Shown here piece after piece: positions 34,741-45,566 of a stretch of 64,000 bases of DNA. The stretch lies in contig JAKSZP010017376.1 of assembly GCA_022478985.1 (NCBI GenBank), forward strand, positions 1 to 64,000, written 5' to 3'. Made by a program: the position numbers and the translations under genes. The notes beneath the pieces were generated by a model. It saw only the letters and a program-made list of their open reading frames with translations. It was not told where the DNA came from and searched no databases. Source of the stretch: Massospora cicadina. Its lineage: Eukaryota > Entomophthoromycota > Entomophthoromycetes > Entomophthorales > Entomophthoraceae. Numbering within the stretch: the stretch's first letter is position 1; the number at the start of each line of letters is the position of its first letter.

Positions 34741-35947
34741 TCAAGTGCAAAAAATTTTTTTGGTTGGGATAGGTCCCAAGTTGGTTTTGACCGGGGCTTG
34801 AGTGTATTGATTGGGTGAGATTGAATCTCCCATCAGATCCTCAGATTGAGTGGCCCGTTCAGCATAGGCCTCCCAATCTGATTGGGTGATGGATTCATGA
34901 GTTGCTTTCGCCGCAAAGGTCTCCATGTCCTCCTGGCATTGTGAGTGTGGGATGGTGGTGTTGGCCTTGGCCGTTTCCTTGACCGTGGCCCTATGGGCCT
35001 GCTTGGCCTTCTTCCGCTCCTGCAGGGAGATGGGCTTTACCAATAGGTAGCAGCCTTGTGCTCCCCACGAAAAGCCTCCTTGGTGCTTGCGGTTGGTTCG
35101 AAGTGCGCCTCTCCGCTGGCCATGGCCGCTGAGGGGTGCTCTTGGAATGTGACGCCCTCTTTGATGGGGCACACGTGCGCCTTATGGCCGAACGCGTCAC
35201 AGTGGGTGCAAATGGGGGTGCACTGTCCACGGTTACCCAGAATGGGTGGGTGGTATGCCCTGCAATTTCAATAAAAGTGGAGTGCAGGATCTGGGTTAGG
35301 TCCTTTGCAATCTCCTCAGTTGGGGTCAGAACTGCGATGGCTTTGCCGGTGCACAGGTGTGGCATCAATGTGAAATGTTGCATTTTGAAAGATTGTATTT
35401 CGCTGTATATGGCGAGACCATCTTTCAGGTGTTGCTCCAAAATGTCACGTTTTACCATAGTAGGCAAAAAGTCAAATGTGAGGAAAATTTGGTTTGATTT
35501 TATCCATCTGGTGCATTTAGTTTCGATGACCTGTTGCTCTTTGGGGAGGTTGACCACTATGCACACCACTGCAGCCTCATCTGCTGCTATTTTGCTTTTG
35601 AAACCTAGGTCCATCCAACCACTCGACATGGAGTGAGGTGCAATGTACACTATGGTCAGGAAAATTTTGTGTACATCTTCACAAAATTTTTCCCATAAGG
35701 CCATTTTTTGGATGTCCAGAAACACATGGACTCCGAATTCCACCGACAAAAGTGGCTGGGAGTGTGGCATGTTGATGTACTGGTTGCATCATGCTTGCCA
35801 TGTGAGTATCTCCGGGGAAATTGTGACTGCCAGTTTTTCTAGATTTTTTTCTATTCTGCCAGATTCTCCGGGGCGTTTTCGAACGTTAGAGGCCGCGGGC
35901 CTTCCGCCTGCTCCTCTTGCCTTGCTTGCCCAACTGCTCCCAGACAT
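34741..35947 (-). pseudogene. ORF1 (RNA-binding gag-like protein) of LINE A
   Basis: The ATG at 35947 (MSGSSWASKARGAGGRP) reads into KLAVTISPEILTWQA, then a TGA, then resumes in the same frame as the long piece 34991-35770 (MPHSQPLLSVEFGVHVFLDI). The middle, about 35440-35500 (IFLTFDFLPT and following), looks like an RRM-type fold by its hydrophobic pattern. A CCHC knuckle CTHCDAFGHKAHVC lies at about 35170-35215, but in a different frame, reached across a C5 run (CACCCCCATT). A basic C-terminal part follows (QERKKAKQAHRA). The TGA and the shift at the C run are both present in LINE B. A further one-base deletion near 35068 is private to A. Confidence 0.8.
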
Positions 35948-36043
35948 GGGTGCAGAATAATACCCTCAATGAGATTATCAAACTAGATTTAGTCTTAAAT
36001 TGAATAGGTTGCAAAAGTGTTTGCAACGAGAAAGAAAAGTTTT

Positions 36044-36337
36044 TCTGCTAACTACTTAAAAATCCCCATTTCTCATTCTCCCGCTCAACTCTTATCCTTT
36101 GTATTCTTAGTCAATTTCAACCCTTCTACTTAGTAATATTCTATTTGTTACATTTTATGGGTTTTTATTCTATCTCAAGGCTTTGTCGGAATTTTCTCAA
36201 TTTGCTGAACTATCAGTACTTCGCTCAATTTTCTTCAAATGACATAATCTTTCACTCAATCTTGAGGCTCACTTTGACACATTTATATGATCCACCGGAT
36301 AAGTGATTTATCATCCAGTCAATTTAATTTCTCAACA
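36044..36337 (-). repeat. 5' LTR of copy A, distal part
   Basis: The outer part of the 5' LTR on the far side of LINE A. It includes the LINE TSD copy TCTGCTAACTACTTA at 36044-36058 and ends at 36337 with CTCAACA, the reverse complement of the LTR start TGTTGAG. Next to it is the mutated TSD TTAGG. Confidence 0.8.
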
Positions 36338-36342
36338 TTAGG

Positions 36343-37617
36343 ATGACGGCAAATAATTTTTAGAAAGGCCTGATAGTCTGGATGCTAAAACACACAAATG
36401 GCAAGTACAAATGCCAGAGGCACTGCTTCTTGAACAAAATTAAATTGATCTTAGAGAGATTACACTAGAAAGCTCCAATAGGTCACAAATGTATATAAAA
36501 ACTTAGAAACAAACCAGACTATCACAGCCCAGGGCCCGTGGTATGTGAGCTGGGAAAGAGGTGATTAAAATAAGTGGGTTAAATTTGTTATTGGAAAAAG
36601 AAACTGAATTTGGGATACAGAATTTTTTATTTAAATTAATGATGGAAAATCAACTGTCAACTTTCTCAGTGTGTTATTACTGCTTAAATAGACGATTGAT
36701 TTGGGTAATAGATAGAAAAGTTTGGGATTGGTCCTCAAAATTAGCCTAACCCAGCAAACTTTGAGTGAGGGGAAAATGAATTATATTAAGCTGACACTAA
36801 AATTGTCAGCAGCGGTCAAGTTGATGTTGGTTTGCCCACAGACGCCCATTTTGCTGATTTTCTTCACTTTTGAGGCTAGAGTGACGGTGTCTCACCTGAC
36901 AGGCAGTGGGAACCTCTTAGGCCACCCTACATAGGGGAAGTCCCATGAAGTCAGGAATGGGTTTGGGACACCCAACCTGCCCACACCCAGTCACTCTGGC
37001 ATCTGTTATACCAAGCGAGATCTGTTGGATGGGGGTATTGATACTGCTGTGGATGGTTTCAAACTGGCGTCAGCATTTCCCAATGGCCTGATACCATTGG
37101 CGAGTTCATCCAATAATTTGACATTAGGAGCATTTTTCATCAAATGTATATGACCATTGGGCTTTGTTTCTTATATGTCTGGGGCAGGTTTGAATCTGCA
37201 ATAACATTTTCCAATGACCTGATGCCATGGGCGAGTTTTGCTGAGGGTTTGACACTAGATGCTTTAGTTACCAAAAATGCATGCCGTCAGGCTTTGTTGC
37301 CAAGGTTTTGCAATTGTTAACTATTAATATCAAAGATTTGCCACTGTCCATTGTACTTGGCCCCTTTTCCCCAAGCAGGTGCAAATTCATTACCAACTCA
37401 CTTAAGATTCCCTTAATTTGCCTCATTAATTCTTCAGATTTATGAACTGGGGTTGGGGGTGGAACCTTAAAGTGTATGACATCACCCACTGTTTGTCCAC
37501 CACATGAGCAAGGTCGCCTGGGTGACGAAGGGGCTGCCAGCCTTCTTAGCTCCTTCTTGGATGGGAAAGGGAACACCCCCCAATTCAAATAAAAGGGGCG
37601 CTCCCCCAGACTTACAA
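36343..37617 (-). pseudogene. Family-2 gag module, copy iii (left half of interrupted element)
   Basis: The ORF 37268-37588 (106 aa) reads FPFPSKKELRRLAAPSSPRR, FKVPPPTPV and EELMRQIKGILSELVMNLH (helical). It matches the modules at 1250-1340 and 4100-4270. The sequence then continues down to 36343 with GATGCT...ACAAATG.CAGAGGCACTGC-like text shared with 3400-3440 and the first 60 bases of the window. The element resumes at 22334 on the other side of gypsy A with gag end, protease and RT. Confidence 0.55.
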
Positions 37618-39515
37618 TTACCTTGGGTTTGTGGTTGATTCAAATGGGCTTAAACCGCAGCCAGCCAAGGTTGCAGCCATCCAGAAAATGACTGCCAAAA
37701 AGTAAATGTGACATAAAGGTATTTTTTAGAATAGTCAGCTACTACCAGCACTTTATCCCTAACTTCAGCTATATTGGGGCCGCTATTCAAGCTACTAAAA
37801 AGGATGCCATGTTCAAATGGACAGAATGCCATCAATGCTCTTTTGACACAATTTGAATGGTGCTGATCAGCGCGCCAGTGCTACACTATCAAAATTTTAA
37901 TAAAGTATCTACCGTCCAGACAGATGCATCTCTTTATGATGTAGGGTTTTCCTATCCCAAAAGGATGAGGAGGAGGAGCACCCAGTTGGGTACTTAGCTG
38001 GAGCCTAACTGCCACAAGAGCAATCATACCGTGACCAAGTGAGAGTGCTTAGTGGTGATATATGCATATAAATAATTTAAGGTGTATTTTCATGAGGTAA
38101 AGTTTAAAGTTATAACTGATCATGATTCATTATGCCTGTTGCAGAATCTCAGAGAGCCTGAAAGATGGCTGGCCCAATGGGCTCTCAAGCTTTAGGATTA
38201 CAATTTTGAGATACTTTACCAACCTGGAGCTAAACACCAAAATGCAGCTTACTTATTGAGGTTACCCATGATACCATTACGACAGATCTGTGCAATGTAA
38301 TGTATAATAAATTGCTCAGTGGCAGATAAGACAATGAGCTGCTGAAAGTCATAAATGCGTTAAATGAGATGCAAGCTAATACCTTTCAGTAGAACGATGA
38401 GTTGTACAATTGATTTGAGATTCTATGATCAGCTTTCTGTGACCCTCAGCATGGCCAAGCATTATTATGAGCGCATGTAAGGCAGTTGAACATGGTAAAT
38501 TGTGCAAGTCATTGGAATTGTTACGTCCTTGGTATTTTTGGAAAGCATGAACTTTGGCATGCTTAGGACAATTTCCTGCTGCCATCAGTTTGCAAGTAGA
38601 AAAGCCATTCTGCCAGAAGACCTTCTATCGGCTAATGAAACCAAATTCCACTTGGCATATGGTTTCAATTGATGTTGTTGGTCCCAAACTAATGGTAGCA
38701 AACAAGTACAAATATATTCTGGTGGCGATCAATCACTTGACCAGGAGGGTTGAAGCATGGGCAATACAGGATTTGGGTAAATAACAGTGGCCAAGCTCAT
38801 AATGGTTTGTATCATCCAGTAACATGGCTGTCCTCAGTTCATCCTTACTGATAATGGAGCACACTTTACCTCTCACATTCTGCCATAGCTGAACGAGCTG
38901 ATGGCCATCCATGGAGTTTTTATGATCCCATATCATCCTGAGTCAACAGTTTGGTTGATCAAGTTAATGGAACCTTGGTGGACTTACTCTGGAAATTAGT
39001 AATAGAACAACCTTTAAATTGGAGTTCCCTCCTTTTCACCGCTGTCTTTGCATAAACTTAATTACCATTTGGCAACAGGGAAGAGTCCCTTCCAGCTACT
39101 ATATGAATGGCACCCAGCTATTCCTGCACTGCTCTATGCCTGCGTTGAGGACGCTGGCAGAATGGATCTGCAACGTTACTTGAGTAACCTGGAGAAAACT
39201 TTAATAAAGCTGAAACTGAAGCGTACTCTTTAACTTGGCCAAAAAGATAAAGAACAGGCTGACAATCAGGTAAAACGTAGTGGATTAGCTCAGTTCAAAG
39301 AAGGAGATATGGTTTGTTTCATGACCAGCACAAGTTTGGTTGGAAGCATAAGTTGGCCAACATTTTGGTTGGCTCGTTTGATATAATTGTGAAAATGGGT
39401 ATAGACGCCTACACTATCAAGGATCCTGCAAGTGGTCAAATCATTAAACAAGTGCATGCAATATTCCTCTGGGTGTACAAACAATAGGAGTATTATTATC
39501 CAGTCAAGTGGGGGT
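37618..39515 (+). pseudogene. RNase H and integrase remnants of copy C
   Basis: RNase H fragments include QTDASLYDVG and VITDHDSLCLLQNLREPERWLAQWALKL. Integrase: 38554-38784 has KPFCQKTFYRLMKPNSTWHMVSIDVVGP and YILVAINHLTRRVEAWAIQDLG, giving the first catalytic Asp (SIDVVGP). The second Asp is in LTDNGAHFTSHIL at about 38850, and [29 protein letters not shown] is at 39048-39233. The DNG and first Asp survive, but the YHPE..GMVE region near 38930-38960 is shifted (VYQLVDQVNGTLV). Frameshifts and stops make it inactive. Confidence 0.8.
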
Positions 39516-39517
39516 AA

Positions 39518-40105
39518 TGTTGGGATTTTGATATGACTGGACAATGAACTCCAAATAGCTGTGGAAGAATAGGGTAATATTGGCTGAAACTTAAGTAATA
39601 GTATATATTGGTGAGATTGCCTCAAAGTTAGGAAATACCAAGTTTGGGACAGATAATTATTGGATCACCTCCAAATAAGGTGATAGAGCAAGGTTTAACT
39701 CATAACAAATATTTGGTAGATCGCATTGAACTAAGGCAATAGTGAAGTTAATAATAATACACCCTGCCAGGACCTCACAGTTACAATGAATCAATGAGGA
39801 TATGGCGATGAGGATAGTTATGCAAAAGGATTGGTATCAACCAAAGTTGCTGATATATAAGTGAGATGAGAAGTTTGGAGAAGGAGGATTGATAGTAGGA
39901 AGAAGAGAGCTAAGCAGTAAGGATTTGCTAAGCAATATCAAGATAAATAAAGTGGTGTGGTCAGGGTTAATTACTCCATTTTTTTTAAAATCTTTAAGTT
40001 GTTTGAGGACTGGCAATCCCTATATTATTTTTCCATTGCTCAGTGGGTTTGACCCCATGCCACTCCTACGGTGTATCTCAAATGAATTGCTGATATATAA
40101 TTCCA
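39518..40105 (+). repeat. 3' LTR of copy C
   Basis: 588 bp from TGTTGGGATTTTGATATGAC to ATATATAATTCCA, preceded by a polypurine tract. It has the family block CCATTGCTCAGTGGGTTTGA near 40032. The 3' boundary is set by comparison with copies E and F and is uncertain by a few bases. Confidence 0.75.
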
Positions 40106-40153
40106 ATAAAATCAACTAAATTTAAAATGAATTTTTCTGACGATAATCTATAA

Positions 40154-40241
40154 ATTTAGCATAGACTGGACACTAAAAATTAACTAGAATCATTATATAA
40201 CTGGTATTGTAGTTGACAATCAATATATTTAGCATAGACTG
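40154..40241 (+). repeat. Short direct repeat in AT-rich spacer
   Basis: ATTTAGCATAGACTG occurs at 40154-40168 and 40227-40241, 73 bases apart, with looser similarity around it (TTAACTAGAATCA / TTAACTGAATCAA). This looks like two units of a degenerate tandem repeat next to the LINE B insertion site. Confidence 0.6.
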
Positions 40242-40366
40242 ATCAATTAACTGAATCAATATACAGATTCTTACTTTTCTTTCTCATTGCAAACACTTTT
40301 TGCAACCTATTCAATTCAAGACTAAATCTAGTTTGATAATCTCATAGAGGAGATTAGTCTGCACCC

Positions 40367-41676
40367 ATGTCTGGGAGCAGTTGGGCAAGCAAGGCAAGAG
40401 GAGCAGGCGGAAGGCCCGCGGCCTCTAACGTTTGAAAACGCCCCAGAGAATCCGGCAGAATAGAAAAAAATCAAAAAAAACTGGCGGTCACAATTTCCCC
40501 GGAGATACTCATGTGGCAAGCATGATGCAACCAGTACATCAACACGCCACACTCCCAGCCACTTTTGTCGGTGGAATTCAGAGTCCATGTGTATCTGGAC
40601 ATCCAAAAAATGGCCTTATGGGAAAAATTTTGTGAAGATGTACACAAAATTTTCCTGACCATGGTGTACATTGCACCTCACTCCATGTCGAGTGGTTGGA
40701 TGGACCTAGGTTTCAAAAGCAAAATAGCAGCAGATGAGGCTGCAGCGGTGCGCATAGTGGTCAACCTCCCCAAAGAGCAATGGGTCGTCAAAACCAAATG
40801 CACCAGATGGACAAAATCAAACCAAATTTTCCTCACATTTGACTTTTTGCCTACTACAGTAAAATGTGACATTTTGGAGCAACACCTGAAAGATGGTCTC
40901 GCCATATATGGCGCAATACAATCTTTCAAAATGCAACATTTCACACTGATGCCACACCTGTGCACCGGCAAAGCCATCGCAGTTCTGACTCCAACTGAGG
41001 AGATCACAAAGGACCTAATCCAGATCCTGCACTCCACCTTTATTGACATCACAGGGCATACCACCCACCCATTCTGGGTAACCGTGGACAGCGCGCCCCC
41101 ATTTGCACCCACTGTGATGCGTTTGGCATTAAGGCGCACACATGCCCCATCAAGGAGGGCGTCACATTCCAAGAGCACCCCTTGGTGGCCATGGCCAGCG
41201 GAGAGGCGCACTACGAACCAACCGCAAGCACCAAGGAGGCTTTCCCGTGGGGAGCACAAGGCTGCTACCTATTGGTAAAGCCCATCTCCCCGCAGGAGCG
41301 GAAGAAGGCCAAACAGGCCCATAGGGCTGCGGCCAAGGAAGCGGCCAAGGCCACCACCACCATACCACACTCACAACGCCAGGAGGACATGGAGACCTTC
41401 ATGGCAGAAGCAACTCAGGAATCCATCACCCAATCAGATTGGGAGGCCCATGCCGAGCGGGCCACTCAATCTGAGGATCTGATGGGAGATTTGATCCCAC
41501 CCAATTGCTGCACCCAAGCTCTGGTCAAAACTGACTTGGGACCTATCCCAACTGAAAATTTTTTTTGCCCCACTCGATGGTGCACCAAACTCATCCGCAC
41601 CGCAAAAAATTCAATCAACGTTGGGAAAACAAAAAGCGAAGGCCAAAGCCAATGTGACTCTTTCCGCAAAAATTAA
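40367..41676 (+). pseudogene. ORF1 of LINE B
   Basis: ATG 40367 is in frame with the long open piece 40565-41278. Two in-frame TGAs intervene. The first (after AASNV) is CGA in LINE A, so it is private. The second (after WQA) is shared with A. The middle domain has IFLTFDFLPTTVKCDILEQH. The knuckle follows the C5 run near 41094-41100 in another frame and reads CTHCDAFGIKAHTC, with the zinc-binding His replaced by Ile. That frame then runs openly through 41182-41676 (QERKKAKQAHRAAAKEAAKA) to its stop. Confidence 0.8.
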
Positions 41677-41785
41677 CAAAAACCCTGATAGCATTGCTGC
41701 TAATACCCGCACTGCTGTAAAAGCCTGTGGGGACCTGGAAGAGGCTGGTGGGCCCATGGGCTCACCCCCTCACACCTAAGATGCG

Positions 41786-44700
41786 ATGGGGTAACCTTCA
41801 CTCTAGGGATGCTGAATATCACTGGACTCAAGGCCTCCCCGTCTCAGGCTAGGAAACTGAGTTTTTACAAAACAATTTACCCGTGGATATCCTGGCCATC
41901 CAGGAGTCCCACTGTCCACGAGTTTTGAGGAAGCTTGGAAAACAATGCTCCTACCATCCCTATCCTTTTGGTTAAAGCACTGTGGGGTGCTAATTCAAAA
42001 ACAAAATTTCAAATTCATATCCTCAGAAACATTCCTAAATGGCTGAGTGCTCGTTGTCACCTTCTCGTGTGCTGACGTTGCGCACACAATTGTCAACATT
42101 TATGCCCAAACAGTGCACACGAGCGTCGGGAATTTTTCTTGTTGGTCAAATCCCTCCCGCTACACCCCAATTCTTTCCTAGTTGGCAACATGAACTGTTG
42201 GCTAACCTCACCAACGGACTGGTGGCCGCCCTCACCCCACGCCACACAGGGTCACGTAAAACTATGCATTCTAAAAGCCACCCTTGGGTTAATGGATACG
42301 CTGCTGCGACATGCCCCACTGCTCAAAAACATGACGCGTCCTCACATCCACAACAGCCAATTAAGGTCCATGACCTGCATCGACCTTATTCTAACACCAG
42401 CGAAATTCCAACCCCACATCTCCCACTTCAAAACAACGAAAATGGAATTCTCTGACCACTGACTGGTCTCAATAACATACCACTTACCCATCACAGTTGC
42501 AAAGGCCCCACATTGGTGCAAAATCCGCCCCCCAAGCTCGCGTTGCCAGGATTTTCCACGTGGGTGGAAGAGGCAACTTTGGCAAAATCGTTTGTTGCAC
42601 TGTTTTGCGCGGACCCCATTTCCACATGGGCAACTTTCAAAGAAGACACCATCCGCCACTATCACCATCTCTCCTCCAGATGCTCACGAGCCACATTGGC
42701 AGTTATCTCATGCGCGCTGGTGGAATTGGCCAGTTTGAGTCCAACATTCCAGCCACAGGATATAGCCCTGCATGGGGCCAGAAGTGGGCAGAGGCAGCCG
42801 CCCACCTCAATGCACTAGAAAGGCAACACAAACATTGGGTTTGTGTCCAATACAGGGCCACACACATCACTAAAGGCGACAAGTGCACCGCATACTTCTT
42901 TGAAAAAATTTTCGCACCACGCCAGAGTGTGGCCTGCACACAGATGCAAAGTTTGGATAATTCCATTGCAGACACACTGGCCAAAGTGGCAATCAAAATG
43001 CAAAGATATTACTCCGAGTTATACTGAGCCAAACCAATTCAGCCAGCCGAAATGGCAGAATTTCTTGATTGAGCTCATATCTGCACCATTTTCTGATACC
43101 CAGAAATAATGAACTTAATTACTCCAAACGAATTATGGACAGCCATTCGCGGTGCGCCAAACCGAAAATGCCAAGGCCCAGATGACATTCCATATGAGTT
43201 CTACAAAAAATATTCTAAATATATTTCCCCATTGCTGCTAGCCTCACTCAACCAAAGCCTGTTGGAAATGCGCCTCCTACCAGGAGGACATGAGGCCTTT
43301 ACTTTCACACTCTTAAAGAAAGGGGATAGGCTTGACTTAGCCAACTGGCGCCCCATTTCTCTAACAAACACAGACACCAAAATTTTAACCAAAATCATGG
43401 CTAACCGTTTAGGGACTGTAGCATCTGCAACTGTCTCCCCAGAACAATTCGGTTTCATCCCCAGAAGGTCAATTTGGGATAACGTGCACTCAGTGGCTAA
43501 TGTGTGTCAGTCCACAGCCTCTGGGGCACTTGTATTCTTGGACCAACAAAAGGCCTATGATAGAGTAAACTGGGAATACCTAAGGGCCTGCCTACATCAA
43601 TTCCGCCTACCCCCCGCTTCATAAACTGGGTGATGCTGCTCACGGAATCTGTGACAATGGCAGTGCATGGCCCAGGCTTCCTAACGGAAGTAGTCCGCCC
43701 TCAAAGGGGCCTGCGACAAGGGGACCCCCTCATCCCACTCTTATACAACTTCAGCCTTGACCCACTACTGCGAAATGTGAATGCCCACCTCACTGGGGTC
43801 CATGTGCCAGGCAAACCCCAGTCAAGATGATGGCATTTGCAGATGATTGCGTGGTGGGGGTGTCTAATAACAAAGATGCATGCGCGCTTGAAGCCCTCAT
43901 CCAGGAATATTCCCGGGTAAGCAACGCGGCACTGAACGCCTCCAAAACTGAAATCATCCTCCTTGGTTGGTTTCAGAACTGCTGGGCCCCAGCAAGTAGT
44001 TCCTAACCCAGCCCATCTGCTCGCCCACGTCCACGCCTTACTAACTCAACACACACCGCTTTACTGATGCTCCCCTTTGTGCCACGTCCTACCATAGGAC
44101 CGGTACGCCATCTGGGCGTGTGGATGGAGGCAGGCGGATATGCGTCAGCAGTAATGGAGTGCCATATACTGGACAACGTGACGAAGCGAATTGCCTCTCT
44201 CAGAGCCCACCCTACTACCCTCACTGGCAGGGTTGTTCTTGCCAACTCTATGCTCCTATCCAAAGTCTGGTTCAGAGCCCACGCCATCCCCTTCTCCCCA
44301 AGCTTCTTCAAATCCCTGTATGCTTTGCTGCAAGGATGGCTTTGGTCAGGCCGCCCTCCACCAGTATGGCTAGAGGTCATGTTTGGCCCTCATCATCAAG
44401 GTGGCATGGGCCTGCTTGACTTCAAAGCCCATGCTGCCAAGATCCTGGGCACCTGGATTGCGGCCATCACCGCTCCTACACTCCCATCCCAACACTGGTC
44501 CCGCGCGGCCCGCTCCAACTTCTCCTGAGCCTTGGGCCTCAACAATCCATCAAACCCCCACTCCCTGATGAAATACCTCGCATCACACACATCGGCCACA
44601 GGTCCTCACGGGATGAAAACCCACTACAAACGAATCCTACTCTCCATGCGAAGCGCAGAGTGGAGAATTCGTATTAGTGGACATACAACCTGAAGAGGCC

Positions 44701-45440
44701 GCCCCTCTCCTCAGTTCACACAAGAGGTACAGGGGCTACCCATCCATGATGGCGTGATCCCCATTTGACCCCAAGTCCTATCCAGGGTGGACTACCTGGA
44801 CATGATGGACATCCCTTATTCCACTGAGACCCAAAAGACTATCTGGAAATACGCACACCATCCTCTGTTGCAGCCTCAAGTCTGCTCCCATGTGTGGCGC
44901 TGCCTGAGGCAGGTGTATCGTACAGCTGAGTGCTCTAACGCTTTACACTCATCCTGCATCATGTGTGGCTAGTATGGAACGCTGTTCCACCGCCTGGAGA
45001 AGTGCCCCACCTCTAAAGTGATATGGCGCGAAGTTCAATGTCTGCTGGGCCAGGATCAAACGCATCCCTTCAGTCTGTCAAGAGATATGTTTGCTTCATC
45101 AATGGCCTCCCCCTCCCACCCTCTCTCCATGCTCTGGTGGTTGCAATCGCCATGTGGACTATCCACACGATTGTCTTGGAGGCCATCGCTGGCTCCATCC
45201 CCACCCTCCCAGAAGCTGTCCACAGATTCTGGTTTCATTTGGTGGACCACTTTCAAGCGTGGATGTTTGGATATCTCCCACCACGTCGCTGACAGCTTGT
45301 CTCCTCCTGGTTCCCAGTCTGGTTCATCAAATCAGACCCCTTCCTCCACACGTGCTCAATAGTGGCTACGGCCCCTTCACACGTTCCCTCCTTCTCCCCA
45401 TAAGTGGCGTTCCCGCTGGCAACAAGAGATAGCATCGCTT
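41786..45440 (+). pseudogene. ORF2 (endonuclease-reverse transcriptase) of LINE B
   Basis: The equivalent of the LINE A start is ATG 41786, but the third codon is TAA. Endonuclease motifs: GNMNCW at about 42183 (Asp of GDMN changed to Asn), CIDLIL at about 42378, and SDH then TGA at about 42456 (CGA in A). RT: 43109-43624 (171 aa) with KCQGPDDIPYEFYKKYSKYI, NWRPISLTNTDTKIL, FGFIPRRSIWDN and LDQQKAYDRVNW; a shift near 43620; 43630-43830 with RGLRQGDPLIPLLYN; then FADDCVVGVSNN at about 43838. The tail 44067-44528 has HLGVWMEAGG and GLLDFKAHAAKILGTWIA. The zinc tail near 44960 (CIMCG then a stop) is broken. Confidence 0.88.
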
Positions 45441-45566
45441 CTCTGGGGTGCCTCCCCTGGTACTAAGTTTTGTCTCTTCTGAGTCATATTCGGAAGTGTC
45501 CATCCCATGGGTGGCCTTCCCTGCAATAAATTTAAGAATCTAAATTTAAAAAATATACAGATTCTT

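Larger units (their letters stand above)
30765..36043 (-). mobile_element. Full-length LINE A (L1/Tx1-like, minus)
   Basis: A 5279-bp non-LTR retrotransposon bounded by a perfect 15-bp TSD TCTGCTAACTACTTA (30750-30764 and 36044-36058). The 5' untranslated region is about 96 bp (CTTTTCTTTCTCGTTGCAAA then CACTTTTGCAACC). ORF1 and ORF2 follow. The 3' end is CATGGTCAGCCTTCCCCGC followed by an AATAAATTAAAATTAAATTAAA-type tail. It is inserted in the 5' LTR of gypsy A. It is highly similar to LINE B and lies inverted relative to it. ORF2 keeps most motifs, but shifts make it inactive in its present form. Confidence 0.92.
22335..36337 (-). mobile_element. Family-1 Ty3/gypsy copy A with nested insertions (minus)
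   Basis: 5' LTR start (minus TGTTGAGAAATTAAATTGACTGG) is at 36337 and 3' LTR end (AAAAGTTTACA) is at 22335. The internal order on the minus strand is PBS, gag, protease, RT, RNase H, integrase (30573 down to 24353). LINE A (30765-36043) sits inside the 5' LTR. An AT-rich non-autonomous element (22491-24352) has replaced or displaced the end of the internal region and the first part of the 3' LTR. The flanks are TCAGT (22330-22334) and TTAGG (36338-36342). The uninterrupted paralogue reads TCAGG at 3359-3363, so each TSD carries one substitution. All pol domains are broken. Confidence 0.85.
37618..40105 (+). mobile_element. Family-1 gypsy copy C (5'-truncated) with 3' LTR
   Basis: It begins abruptly in the RT thumb (YLGFVVDSNGL at about 37622). 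It continues through RNase H (about 37900-38280: QTDASLYDVGFS, LSGA.LPQEQSYRDQVRVLSGD-type shifted text, VITDHDSLCLLQNL), integrase (38554-39240), a tail, a polypurine tract AAGTGGGGGTAA (39506-39517) and the 3' LTR 39518-40105. The 5' LTR, gag, protease and most of RT are missing. The stretch to the left is family-2 gag module iii. Confidence 0.85.
40273..45551 (+). mobile_element. Full-length LINE B (L1/Tx1-like, plus)
   Basis: 5279 bp between perfect 15-bp TSDs AATATACAGATTCTT (40258-40272 and 45552-45566). Same family as LINE A: the 5' leader ACTTTTCTTTCTCATTGCAA, ORF1 and ORF2 in the same order, and the 3' end CCATGGGTGGCCTTCCCTGC followed by an AT-rich tail. Because its TSD differs from that of LINE A, it is an independent retrotransposition and not an inverted segmental duplication. 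It has more stops than A, several of them CGA to TGA. Confidence 0.92.

Noticed and set aside
34741..35947. UGA read as tryptophan (alternative genetic code) to explain the shared TGA in LINE ORF1
   Set aside because: TGA, TAA and TAG all interrupt the element frames, some TGAs are clear CGA derivatives, and LINE C has no TGA at the homologous place.
41162..41374. Minus-strand ORFs inside LINE B (and mirror ORFs in LINE A, for example 35136-35636 and 40678-41259)
   Set aside because: They are antisense shadows of the GC-rich LINE ORF1, which has the recognisable RRM-like and zinc-knuckle features.
30785..45530. The LINE A/B pair as an inverted segmental duplication
   Set aside because: Each copy has its own perfect 15-bp TSD with a different sequence, and homology stops at the element ends, so they are independent insertions.
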